DNA from: an uncultured Clostridia bacterium
GTDB taxonomy: Bacteria > Bacillota_A > Clostridia > TANB77 > CAG-508
Direction: 5' to 3'
DNA: 64,000 bases
Assembly (NCBI GenBank): GCA_944393295.1
Contig: CALXZR010000039.1
Location: 4,689-68,688 of the forward strand
Shown here: one piece after another, positions 17,377-26,395 of the stretch
How positions within the stretch are numbered: position 1 is the first letter of the stretch
Layout: the number at the start of each line of letters is the position of its first letter
Notes under the pieces: model-generated
Told to the model about the DNA's origin: nothing
The model's database searches: none
Seen by the model: the letters and a program-made list of their open reading frames with translations, nothing else
Position numbers and translations under genes: made by a program

Positions 17377-18576
17377 ATGAAAAATATAGCTATAATTACA
17401 CAGTATGTATCTATGCCAGGAGAAAAGTCAAATGGAAGATTTAGATATCTATCAAGTTTATTAGCAGATGCAAATTATAAAGTAGAGTTAATTACAACAA
17501 ATTTTTCACATAGAGACAAAAAACATAGAGTTTTTGACCAAAATAATGAGAAAAATATTAATTATAAGTTTAAAATGTTATCTGAACCTGGTTATAAAAA
17601 AAATATATCCTTAAAGAGATTTTATAGCCATCGTGTTTTTGCAAAGAATTTGAAAAAATATTTAAAAACCATTGAAAGACCAGATATTATATATTGTGCA
17701 GTCCCATCTTTAGATGTAGCAAAAACAGTTGCTAAATTTGCAGAAAAAAATAACATTAGATTTATTGTAGATATACAAGATTTATGGCCAGAAGCTTTTA
17801 AAATGGTATTTAATTTACCTATTATAAGTAATTTAATTTTTTATCCTATGAAAAAATCAGCAGATTATATATATAGTAGAGCAGATGACGTTATTGCAGT
17901 ATCAGAAACTTATCTAAATAGAGCTCTAGAAGTAAATAAAAAGGCAAAAAACAAAATAAGTGTTTTTTTAGGAACAGATTTAGATTATTTTGATAAATGT
18001 AAAAAAGATAATGAATTAAAACACTTTGATGATTTAGTCAGAATAGCCTATATTGGCACTTTAGGACATAGTTATGATATTAAATGTGTTATAGATGCAA
18101 TTTCTTTACTTAAAGAGAAAGGTATTGAAAATATTAAATTTGAGGTAATGGGAAGTGGTCCATTACAAAGTGAATTTGAAAATTATGCAAAAGAAAAAAA
18201 TATTAACTGTGAATTTACAGGTAAACTTGAATATCCAGAAATGGTAGGAAAGTTATGTTCTTGTGATATTGCTGTCAATCCAATAAAACATGGATCTGCT
18301 GGTAGTATAATAAACAAAGTAGGAGATTATGCAGCAGCAGGACTTCCTGTACTAAATACTCAAGAATCAGAAGAATATAGAAAGCTTGTCGAAAATTATA
18401 ATATAGGGTATAATTGTGAAAACGGTAATATAGAAGAATTAGCAAATAAATTAGAAATTTTATATAGAGATGAAAATTTGAGAAAAAAAATAGGAAAAAA
18501 TAATAGGAAACTAGCAGAAGAAAAATTTGATAGAAAAACTACTTATAAAAAAATTTTAAATGTACTAGATAGCTAA
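17377..18576 (+). CDS. Family 4 glycosyltransferase
   Basis: A 399-aa GT-B glycosyltransferase of the WbuB/GT4 type. The N-terminal acceptor domain has IITQYVSMPGEKSNGRFRYL; the linker IVDIQDLWPEAF is typical of GT4 enzymes in surface-polysaccharide loci. The C-terminal donor domain has RIAYIGTLGHSYDIKCVIDA, FTGKLEYPEMVGKLCSCDIAVNP and the nucleotide-sugar loop SAGSIINKVGDYAAAGLPVL, where E is replaced by D in the usual EX7E position. It is cytosolic and should add the second sugar to the lipid-linked bacillosamine-type residue. Donor unknown. Confidence 0.85.
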   Translation: MKNIAIITQYVSMPGEKSNGRFRYLSSLLADANYKVELITTNFSHRDKKHRVFDQNNEKNINYKFKMLSEPGYKKNISLKRFYSHRVFAKNLKKYLKTIERPDIIYCAVPSLDVAKTVAKFAEKNNIRFIVDIQDLWPEAFKMVFNLPIISNLIFYPMKKSADYIYSRADDVIAVSETYLNRALEVNKKAKNKISVFLGTDLDYFDKCKKDNELKHFDDLVRIAYIGTLGHSYDIKCVIDAISLLKEKGIENIKFEVMGSGPLQSEFENYAKEKNINCEFTGKLEYPEMVGKLCSCDIAVNPIKHGSAGSIINKVGDYAAAGLPVLNTQESEEYRKLVENYNIGYNCENGNIEELANKLEILYRDENLRKKIGKNNRKLAEEKFDRKTTYKKILNVLDS

Positions 18577-18609
18577 AGATGTTAGTTAATATTATTATAA
18601 GGAAATATT

Positions 18610-19862
18610 ATGAATTTTATTAAGAAAATTATAACTAAATATAAAACTTTTGCATCAGATATGTTACTTAATATGATTGGTTTTGGAATTTATATTGTAG
18701 CACAACAAATCTTATTATTACCTTTTTTAGCAAAAGTAGTAACAGATGAAGTTTACACTAGTATAGTAATGTACATATCTGTTTTAAATGTTATTTGTAA
18801 TGTAACTGGTGGAGAACTTGGAAATGTACGTCTGATAAGAGATAGTGAATATAGAGATAAAAAAATTAAAGGTGATTTTTCAAGAATTTTAGTATTTTTA
18901 TCTCCAATTATAACAATTATATTAATACCGATTTTTATATATTTAAAATATTCTTTTGTCCGGTAGTATTATACTAATTTTAACTATCTTAATGGCAAAT
19001 ATTAGATTATATGCAACGTGTTTTTATAGATTAAAAAAGCAATTTAATAAAGTAATTATGCAAAACATTTTTTACTTTGTTGGAATTGTTTTAAGTTTAA
19101 TTATATTTAGTTTCTACAAAAATATTTATTTAATAATGTTAATCCCAGAGTTAATTTCACTGTTTTATGCTTTAAAAAATAGTGACTTAATAGATATGAA
19201 ATTAGCTAAGACAAAAGAAATGAAAAATACATTAAAAAGTTTTACACAACTCGGTATTTTATCTGCACTTACCAATTTAATGAATTATTTTGATAAATTT
19301 TTAATTTATCCAATGCTTGGAGCAACCTCTGTTGCAATTTATTATGCTGTAAACTCTATGTCGAAGATTACCAGTTTAATTACAAATCCAATGGCAAGTG
19401 TTATTCTGTCTTGGGTTTCGAATGTAGAAAAACGGAGATAATCAAAATAAAATTATAAAGCTAACAATACTAGCAAATATACCAATTATATTAGGAGTAA
19501 CAATTATATCAATACCTCTTACATATATAGCTTTAAAAATTTTATATAGCCAATATTTAAAAGATAGCCTAATACTTATTATACCAATAGCTATTTCTTC
19601 TGGATTTGCAACAGCATCAACATTAATGAAATCTGTTTTGTTAAAATTTACTAATACAAAGAAAATACTGTATTCATATATAATATATTTTGCAATCTTT
19701 ATAGCGACAGGATACTTTTTAAGCAAAACAAATGGTCTAATAGGATTTACAGTAGCAAATATAATTTCTAGAATTATTTTATGGATTTTATTTATTATTT
19801 TATTAATACAATCAAAAGTAGTGGAGAAAAAAGATGTTAAAAAAGATAAATCAAAAGATTAA
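18610..19862 (+). CDS. Wzx-type flippase requiring two +1 frame changes, both at CGG codons
   Basis: The reading frame is broken twice. Residues 1-118 are read from 18610, ending at a TAG right after CGG 18961-18963. The homologous frame resumes one base later (GGT AGT ATT) and runs to CGG 19433-19435, followed by AGA TAA; again one base later it resumes (GGA GAT AAT) and ends at 19862. Skipping one base at each CGG gives about 416 residues with 10-12 hydrophobic segments and the MNYFDKFLIYPMLGATSVAIYY stretch of polysaccharide flippases, a normal length. It should flip the lipid-linked repeat of this locus. It overlaps the polymerase start by 29 bases. It could instead be a pseudogene or carry sequencing errors; see findings. 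Confidence 0.75.
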
Positions 19863-21153
19863 TATAAACAATTTACCAATAATTTTATTTATAGTAATAA
19901 TAATAAATTTATTACCTTTAGCAATTCCAAATGCTATAACAAAAAAATCTTGTAGCGCAAGTACAATATCAATAATTATAGCTTTTATAATTCAATGCAT
20001 ATTATTATTAGCCATTTTATTTAATAATATAAAACTTACTAAAAAAATAAAAATTAATTTAGTAATTTTAATAGCAATATCATTTGTAAATTGTATTATA
20101 AAGATTTTAAGCTTGTATCTTTACAATACTGCAGGAATTATGGATATTTTAGATATCGCTTGTAAATTTACAACTATTGCAAGTTTTTATATATTAATGC
20201 TAGATATAAAGATAAAAGAAGATAAAATATGGTTTTTAGTAAAGGGTATTATATATTTAATTGTAATAGCTTGTTTATTTAATATGATTTTTTATTCACA
20301 AGAATTAATAAACTCTGTTTTTAAAGGAGAGCTTAGAAAAAATTTTCAAGTATTTAAGAGTTTTTTTGGAAATAGAAATCAATTTGCATTTTTCCTATAT
20401 TTAGGAATAGCAATAGACACACTAATAATGCTTAAAGATAAGAAATTGAGATATAAGATATTTTTTGTATTGTTTTTATTTAATTTAATTATAGGAATTT
20501 CTAGAACAGCAATGTTAATATCTGCTATATTTTTGTTCCTATTCTTAATTACAACAGACAAAATAAAACCATTAGATAAGTTAGAAATTGCAATGCTTAT
20601 TTTAATAGCAATTTTAATTATTACTTTAGTTTTAATAAAATTAAAGCCAGATTTAGTATATAAAATATTGACAGAATTCGTAAATACTTATATACGACCA
20701 TCTTCTTTAAAAACTTTATCTGGTAGAACAAAGCTTTGGAGCTTGGCATTTACTCTAATAGGTACAAATTTAATAACAATGTTTTTTGGATATGGTAGAT
20801 TTCAAGGTATTAGTGAAATAAAAGCTTCAGGAAAAAGATTTACACAATTCCATAATTCATATTTAGAGGCCTTAATTTCAGGAGGTATAATAGAACTTAT
20901 ATATATATTATTTATATATGCTAATGTTTTTAGAATAGTTGCTAAAAGTAATCTAGAAAATAAGTACAAAAGAATGTATATAGTATTTAATATCTCTAGT
21001 TTAATATATATGATGTCTGAGAGCATTGGTAGGTTTTCAATAGGCATTGTAGATGTTATTTGTATTATTTGTTTTGTAACTTTACCAATACTTCATGCAA
21101 ATAGCATAAAAATAAATAAAGAAGAAATAGAAGTAAAGAAAGGAAGTAAATAA
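19834..21153 (+). CDS. O-antigen ligase/polymerase (Wzy-like) membrane protein
   Basis: A 439-aa protein with about 11 membrane helices. The large extracytoplasmic loop carries LSGRTKLWSLAFTLIGTNL and FTQFHNSYLEALISGGIIELI, the Wzy_C (O-antigen ligase superfamily) signature; FFGNRNQFAFFLYLGIAIDTL and GISRTAMLISAIFLF also fit. It would polymerise flipped repeat units or ligate them to an acceptor on the outer face. The ATG at 19834 lies inside the 3' end of the flippase gene, with TGGAG eight bases upstream, so the two are translationally coupled. Confidence 0.85.
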   Translation: MLKKINQKININNLPIILFIVIIINLLPLAIPNAITKKSCSASTISIIIAFIIQCILLLAILFNNIKLTKKIKINLVILIAISFVNCIIKILSLYLYNTAGIMDILDIACKFTTIASFYILMLDIKIKEDKIWFLVKGIIYLIVIACLFNMIFYSQELINSVFKGELRKNFQVFKSFFGNRNQFAFFLYLGIAIDTLIMLKDKKLRYKIFFVLFLFNLIIGISRTAMLISAIFLFLFLITTDKIKPLDKLEIAMLILIAILIITLVLIKLKPDLVYKILTEFVNTYIRPSSLKTLSGRTKLWSLAFTLIGTNLITMFFGYGRFQGISEIKASGKRFTQFHNSYLEALISGGIIELIYILFIYANVFRIVAKSNLENKYKRMYIVFNISSLIYMMSESIGRFSIGIVDVICIICFVTLPILHANSIKINKEEIEVKKGSK

Positions 21154-22208
21154 TGCTATTTATAAAAATAATACTATTTGTGTTTTGGATGTTTATAATA
21201 CCAACAGGCATAGGTTTATTATTTACAAACTTTATAAAAGATGAGAAAAATAATATTGTATTAGCTTTTGTTATAGGACATTTATTTGATTTTGCAATTT
21301 GTGAATTGTTATCTGTACCAATGATTATGATGGGGCTATCTTTTAAAACTTTAGTTGTAACATATATTGTAATTTCAATAATTTTGTTAATTATTTCTCT
21401 TTATAAAAACAAAAGTAATTTTAAAGAAATTTTTTCTACAAGTCTTAATTACATAAAAAAACTACCAAAGCTTTTAACAATATTATTAATAGCTTTAGTA
21501 GCTTTGCAGGTTTTGGCTTTAGTTAAATATGCACATATTGATGATGATGATGCTTTTTATGTAGGAACAGCAACAACTACTATTTATACAAATTCAATGT
21601 TTAAATATGATGGTTCCACAGGAAAGGAATATACAGAAATACCAGAAAGATATGCAATAGGTCCTTTTCCAATTTATACTGCTTTAATTTCTGATTTAAT
21701 AAATATTCATCCAGCAATAGTGGCACATACAATATTGCCAATAGTTTTAATACCTTTGGTTTATTTAATATATGCCTTAATAGCAAAAGATTTATTAAAG
21801 AGTGAAAGGTCTGTAATAATATTCCTAGTATTATTATGTATATTATATATATGGGGAAACTTTTCAAAAAGAACAAATTTTACATTTTTACTTTTTAGAA
21901 TTTGGCAAGGAAAAGCTGTTTTAGCAAATATAATTCTTCCAGCAATGTGGCTATTTTTTATAAAAGCTGTAAAAAATAATTTTAAATTAGTAAATTGTAT
22001 TTTATTAATTATGGTTATTTTAGCAGGAATCTTAACTACAACAATGGGAATAGGTCTACCAGCAATAACATTAATGTCTTTAGCTTTTGTGTTTGCTATA
22101 AAAGATAAGAAAATAGGCTATTTAGTAAAAAGTAGTATTTGCTGTCTACCTTGTGTTATATATTTTGCAATATATATCATTTTACATTATAATATAATTT
22201 CTTTATAA
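21153..22208 (+). CDS. Polytopic membrane protein, N-terminal part of a DUF6077-like protein
   Basis: A 351-aa hydrophobic protein with about nine or ten membrane segments and an extracytoplasmic acidic motif HIDDDDAFYVGTA followed by PERYAIGPFPIY. That motif resembles the metal/acceptor Asp stretch in GT-C-like membrane proteins of surface-glycan loci and of the DUF6077 family. Its ATG overlaps the preceding stop (TAATG). It ends in a hydrophobic helix, and the next gene begins in another frame 19 bases later with its own ribosome binding site; together they have the size of one larger family protein. The precise role is unknown; a glycosyltransferase is possible. Confidence 0.6.
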   Translation: MLFIKIILFVFWMFIIPTGIGLLFTNFIKDEKNNIVLAFVIGHLFDFAICELLSVPMIMMGLSFKTLVVTYIVISIILLIISLYKNKSNFKEIFSTSLNYIKKLPKLLTILLIALVALQVLALVKYAHIDDDDAFYVGTATTTIYTNSMFKYDGSTGKEYTEIPERYAIGPFPIYTALISDLINIHPAIVAHTILPIVLIPLVYLIYALIAKDLLKSERSVIIFLVLLCILYIWGNFSKRTNFTFLLFRIWQGKAVLANIILPAMWLFFIKAVKNNFKLVNCILLIMVILAGILTTTMGIGLPAITLMSLAFVFAIKDKKIGYLVKSSICCLPCVIYFAIYIILHYNIISL

Positions 22209-22227
22209 AATTTATAGGAGAAAATAA

Positions 22228-22983
22228 ATGTTGATTGAAAGTTTTGAAACTATAAAAACTACTTTCTTAGAATATAAAGGAACAGGGGCATATATTGTTT
22301 TATATTTAATTGCCTTATTATATATATACTTTAAGGAAGAAAATAAAAGTATAAAAGCATTTATGGTTTATTTTTCATTATTAATGTCTTTTATAACGTT
22401 AAATCCAATTTTTAGTAAGTTAGTTGAGCCGTTCTTTCCAGTATCTGTATATTGGAGAATGTATTGGATGTTGCCAATGGGCTTAACTATTGCGTATGCT
22501 TTTACAAAATTAATTGCTTCTAAAGAGAAAAAACTAGACAAAGCAATTATATTTATTGTTGCAATTACAGTAATAATACTTAGTGGAAAATTTATATATA
22601 CAGAAGAAAATTACATAGAAGTAAATAATTTATATAAAGTTCCAGATGAAGCATTAGAAGTTGCAAATATAATTATGCAGGATAATACAGAAACGAAAAA
22701 AGTTATGCCATGTACATCACTAATCGCATATTTAAGACAAGTTTATCCAGAAATAGAATTAATGTATGCAAGAGAGCCAAAAAGCTATGAAAATGTTACA
22801 ATTGTAGTTCAACAAGAAAAAGGAAATATACAATATGTTACAAATGTATGTAAAAAAGAAAATTGTAATTATATAATTTTTCATAAAGCAATGGCTATGA
22901 ATGGAAATATGGAAGATTATGGATATGATTTATTTGCTGAAACAGCAAATTATAGAATTTATAAAAATAATGATATAAAATAA
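22228..22983 (+). CDS. Membrane protein, apparent C-terminal partner of the preceding gene
   Basis: A 251-aa protein: three or four membrane helices (about residues 20-110), including PVSVYWRMYWMLPMGLTIAY, then a soluble domain with MPCTSLIAYLRQVYPEIELMYAREP. It looks like the C-terminal membrane and soluble part of the same DUF6077-like protein. The ATG has AGGAG seven bases upstream, so it may be a genuine two-gene arrangement. No CGG lies at this junction, unlike the flippase breaks. Function unknown, but it belongs to the glycan operon. Confidence 0.55.
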   Translation: MLIESFETIKTTFLEYKGTGAYIVLYLIALLYIYFKEENKSIKAFMVYFSLLMSFITLNPIFSKLVEPFFPVSVYWRMYWMLPMGLTIAYAFTKLIASKEKKLDKAIIFIVAITVIILSGKFIYTEENYIEVNNLYKVPDEALEVANIIMQDNTETKKVMPCTSLIAYLRQVYPEIELMYAREPKSYENVTIVVQQEKGNIQYVTNVCKKENCNYIIFHKAMAMNGNMEDYGYDLFAETANYRIYKNNDIK

Positions 22984-22999
22984 TAAAAAGGATTTTTAT

Positions 23000-23956
23000 A
23001 TGAAAAAAAGATTTGTAAAAACTTTAATATTAATAATATTTATTGCTATTATTGTAGGAATAGGTATATATTTTTATGCACAAAAATTAAAAAATGAAGG
23101 AATAAAAATAACTCTAATTGGTGGAAGTAATGAAAAAGATAAAGGAGATATAAATTCTGCTGGATATATAATAAGAACAAAAAATAATAAATTAATTATT
23201 GTAGATGGCGGAAGAGATATTGATGCAGATTTAATTTTATCTTATATAAATAAATATGGAAATGGAACTGTAGATTATTGGTATATAACACATGCACATG
23301 AAGACCATGTAGGAGCTTTTTTAGAACTAATAGAAAATGAAAGCATAAATATAGAAAATATTTGTTATCATTTTAATACGGCTGAATGGTACGAAAACTA
23401 TGATAAACGTGGATATGAAACTGCCTTAGCAATGATAAATGCTTTAGAAAGTTCAAAAATAAAAAATAAAATAGATTGTACCTCAAGTCAAATAATAGAA
23501 ATGGATAATATCAGTTGTAAAATTCTAAGAATAGCAAATCCAGAAATTATTCATTCAGATAATGGGAACGAAGCCAGTATGGTATTTAAATTTAATGTAA
23601 CAGATGTAAATAAGAGTATTTTATTTTTAGGAGATAGCTATGTATATACTAGTCAAGAACTTCTAGAAAATTGCAAAGATGATTTAAAAAGTTATGCTGT
23701 TCAAATGGCTCATCATGGACAAAATGGAGTTTCTAAAGAAGTATATGAATCAATAAATCCCAAAGTATGCTTTTTTAATTGTCCAGAATGGCTTTGGAAT
23801 AATGATAATGGAAATGGATATAATTCTGGAAAATGGCAAACTATCGAAGTAAGAAGTTGGTTAGAAAATTTAGGTACAACAAATTTTGTTGCATATAAGG
23901 GAGATCAAACTATAAGACTAACTTCAAGAGGGTTTGAAATACTTGAAAATAATTAG
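23000..23956 (+). CDS. Membrane-anchored MBL-fold metallo-hydrolase, ComEC C-domain-like
   Basis: A 318-aa protein with one N-terminal transmembrane helix (about 7-27) and an extracytoplasmic metallo-beta-lactamase domain. The metal motif is THAHEDHVG with H98, H100, D102 and H103; LFLGDSYVYTSQE and MAHHGQNGVSKEVYE supply later ligands, as in ComEC/Rec2-type MBL domains. Stand-alone anchored members occur with surface-polymer loci and may cleave phosphodiesters in teichoic-acid-like polymers; that role is inference. AAAAGGA precedes the ATG. It is the last gene of the glycan operon; no terminator was found before the next promoter. Confidence 0.78.
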   Translation: MKKRFVKTLILIIFIAIIVGIGIYFYAQKLKNEGIKITLIGGSNEKDKGDINSAGYIIRTKNNKLIIVDGGRDIDADLILSYINKYGNGTVDYWYITHAHEDHVGAFLELIENESINIENICYHFNTAEWYENYDKRGYETALAMINALESSKIKNKIDCTSSQIIEMDNISCKILRIANPEIIHSDNGNEASMVFKFNVTDVNKSILFLGDSYVYTSQELLENCKDDLKSYAVQMAHHGQNGVSKEVYESINPKVCFFNCPEWLWNNDNGNGYNSGKWQTIEVRSWLENLGTTNFVAYKGDQTIRLTSRGFEILENN

Positions 23957-23991
23957 TATAAAATTTATATGTACAAATTTAAAAAATTCTA

Positions 23992-24020
23992 TTGATATAG
24001 TATTAAATTTAAACTATAAT
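23992..24020 (+). promoter_or_regulatory. Strong promoter of the VanW gene
   Basis: TTGATA (23992-23997), exactly 17 bases, TATAAT (24015-24020). The expected start near 24027 leaves only about 12 bases before GTG 24039 or about 30 before ATG 24057. Confidence 0.75.
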
Positions 24021-24038
24021 ATTTTATAGAAATTTATT

Positions 24039-25601
24039 GTGAAAAAGAAATTAGAAATGAAGAGATTAAATAAAGATAATACAATTTTAATTTATGTAAT
24101 AATGGTTGCGATTTTTTTTGGAATATTAATTGCAGCCTTTTTGTCATTCTATTTTTCACATAAGAATAGTAATACTATTCAGCCAGGAGTATATATAAAG
24201 GGTACAAATATATCTGGACTTACAAAAGAAGAAGCTATAAAGCTTGTTGAAGAGGCTTTAAAAGGAAAAATGAATGACAATATAATATTAAAATATAAGA
24301 ATTATGAATTTTATGTAGAAATAGAGCAAATAGAGGCAGAATTTGATGTTGAAGCTTCTGTTGACTTTGCTTATCAAATTGGAAGAAGTAACAGTATTTT
24401 TCAAAATGTAAAAGATTATATAGCAGTGTTATTTGTGGGAATCGATATAGAGCCTATTTTAAAATATAATGAAGAGGCTTTATCTGAGTATTTAGATACA
24501 ATACAATCTCAATTACCAGATCAGCTTGTTCAAAGTAGTTACTATTTAGAAGATGATGATGAATTAATAATAACAAATGGAAAACTTGGAGCAGGAATTT
24601 ATAAAGATGAGTTAACTGAAATGATTTTAGCAGCAATTCAAGATACTAGTTATAGTAATAGTTATATTGAAATTCCGACTTATACCCAATATCCAGATCC
24701 AATAAATGTAGAGGAAATACATAACGATATATATAGAGCACCACAAGATGCTTATTTTACGACAGAACCATATATGGTATATTCCCATGTAGTTGGTGTA
24801 GATTTTAGTGTAGAAGAAGTTGTCAAAATGTTAACTGAAAATCCACACGAAGAAGAATACAGTATAAAATTAACCCTAACTGAGCCAAATATAACTACAA
24901 ATGATATTGGATATGAGGCGTTTCCTGATGTTTTATCTACTTTTTCGACAAATTATGCAACTAGCAATAGAGATAGAACTACAAATTTAAGATTAGCTGC
25001 TGAAAAGATTAGTGGAACAGTAATTATGCCAGGAGAAACTTTTTCTTACAACAAAGTAGTAGGAAAAAGAACTGTTGAAGCTGGATATAAAGAAGCTGCA
25101 ATATTTTCAAATGGAGAGGTTACAGATGGATTAGGTGGAGGAATTTGCCAAATATCTTCAACTTTATACGATAGTGTATTATTTGCTAATTTAGAAATTG
25201 TAGAAAGAAGAAATCATATGTTTATACCTTCATATGTAGATGGAGGATGGGATGCAACTGTAGTATGGGGTTCAACAGACTTTAAATTTAAAAACAATAG
25301 AAATTACCCAATAAAAATAGAATTAACAGTTAGTAATGGAGTTGCAAGAGCTACTATCTATGGAGTTAAAACTGATGATGATTATGAAATTTCATTAGAA
25401 ACAGAATTTATAAAATCTATAGCTTATAAAACTGTATATAAATCAGATAGTGATTATGCATCTGGAACTGTTATACAATCAGGAAAAAATGGTTCTGTAA
25501 TAGATACTTATAAAGTATATAGAAAGAATGGACAGGTTGTGAAAAGAGAAAAAATTACACGTGATACATATAGTGCACAAAATAGAATAATAGCTAGATA
25601 A
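24039..25601 (+). CDS. VanW-family envelope protein with peptidoglycan-binding-like repeats
   Basis: A 520-aa protein with a short basic N-terminus, one transmembrane helix (about residues 17-40), and extracytoplasmic PG_binding_4-like segments beginning GVYIKGTNISGLTKEEAI. The VanW domain follows, with FSYNKVVGKRTVEAGYKEA, GLGGGICQISSTLYDSVLFA, RRNHMFIPSYV and the terminal strands; the end resembles a G5-like tail. VanW proteins are wall-associated and linked to glycopeptide-resistance clusters, but their function is undefined. The start is uncertain: GTG 24039 or ATG 24057 (520 or 514 aa), neither with a good Shine-Dalgarno. The promoter ahead argues for a short leader. Confidence 0.82.
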   Translation: MKKKLEMKRLNKDNTILIYVIMVAIFFGILIAAFLSFYFSHKNSNTIQPGVYIKGTNISGLTKEEAIKLVEEALKGKMNDNIILKYKNYEFYVEIEQIEAEFDVEASVDFAYQIGRSNSIFQNVKDYIAVLFVGIDIEPILKYNEEALSEYLDTIQSQLPDQLVQSSYYLEDDDELIITNGKLGAGIYKDELTEMILAAIQDTSYSNSYIEIPTYTQYPDPINVEEIHNDIYRAPQDAYFTTEPYMVYSHVVGVDFSVEEVVKMLTENPHEEEYSIKLTLTEPNITTNDIGYEAFPDVLSTFSTNYATSNRDRTTNLRLAAEKISGTVIMPGETFSYNKVVGKRTVEAGYKEAAIFSNGEVTDGLGGGICQISSTLYDSVLFANLEIVERRNHMFIPSYVDGGWDATVVWGSTDFKFKNNRNYPIKIELTVSNGVARATIYGVKTDDDYEISLETEFIKSIAYKTVYKSDSDYASGTVIQSGKNGSVIDTYKVYRKNGQVVKREKITRDTYSAQNRIIAR

Positions 25602-25626
25602 TTAGTATTTTATAGAGGAGAATAAA

Positions 25627-26304
25627 ATGAGGATTCGTAGAAAAAAATGGGCAAAAGATGAATTAGAAGAATCGAAATTCTATATTGATAAACCAGAAGA
25701 AAACAAAGGAAATTGGAAAGAAATGTTTAAGAATAAGCAACCTATACATATTGAATTAGGTTGTGGTAAGGGCTTGTTTATATCTCAATTAGCTTCAAAA
25801 AATTTAAATATAAATTATATTGCTATTGATATGATTGAGGCAATGTTAGGCTTAACTAAAAGAAATATAGAAGAAGCTTATTTAGAAAAAAAGCTTTGTA
25901 CAAAGGAAAATATTAAACCAGATAATTTATGGCTAATACGAGCAAATGTAGAGCAAATAAGTAATGTTTTTTCAAAAGAAGATGAAATAGAAAGAATTTA
26001 TATTAATTTTTGTAACCCTTGGCCAAAATCTAAACACAATAAAAGAAGACTAACACATCCAAGACAACTAGAACAATATAAAACATTTTTAAAAGAAAAT
26101 GGAAAAATATATTTTAAAACAGATGATGACGAATTATTTATGAGTAGTTTAGATTATTTTGAAGAAGCGGGATTTAAAATTTTAGATAAAACATTAGATT
26201 TACATTCAGATGATATTTTTAAAGGAAATATAGAAACTGAACACGAGAAAATGTTTTCAGAGCAAGGAATAAATATCAAAGCTTTAATAGCTGAAAAAAC
26301 ATAA
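25627..26304 (+). CDS. trmB: tRNA (guanine-N7)-methyltransferase
   Basis: A 225-aa class I methyltransferase that makes m7G46 in tRNA. The SAM site is IELGCGKGLFISQLA near 40-54; the TrmB signature is INFCNPWPKSKHNKRRLTHP, with the catalytic and substrate residues in NPWPK and RRL; FKTDDDELF and EHEKMFSEQGINI complete the usual C-terminus. RBS AGAGGAG is seven bases upstream of ATG. It starts 25 bases after the VanW gene and may share its promoter. Confidence 0.93.
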   Translation: MRIRRKKWAKDELEESKFYIDKPEENKGNWKEMFKNKQPIHIELGCGKGLFISQLASKNLNINYIAIDMIEAMLGLTKRNIEEAYLEKKLCTKENIKPDNLWLIRANVEQISNVFSKEDEIERIYINFCNPWPKSKHNKRRLTHPRQLEQYKTFLKENGKIYFKTDDDELFMSSLDYFEEAGFKILDKTLDLHSDDIFKGNIETEHEKMFSEQGINIKALIAEKT

Positions 26305-26319
26305 TTTTTTGTTTATGCT

Positions 26320-26352
26320 CTTAAAATAACTTTAAGGTTATTTTAAGGTTAT
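26320..26352 (+). promoter_or_regulatory. Tandem TTTAAG-N5-TTTAAG operator in front of the ABC operon
   Basis: Two perfect copies of TTTAAGGTTAT stand head to tail at 26331-26341 and 26342-26352, one helical turn apart. This gives TTTAAG-N5-TTTAAG, the same form as the known CiaR box of streptococci. A 10-bp inverted repeat (CTTAAAATAA 26320-26329, TTATTTTAAG 26338-26347) overlaps it and may also end trmB. A TATACA-like -10 follows immediately with no -35, as expected if an OmpR-type response regulator acts here. Confidence 0.6.
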
Positions 26353-26395
26353 ATATATACAATCAAAACAACAAAACAAAAAGGGGGAGAAAACT

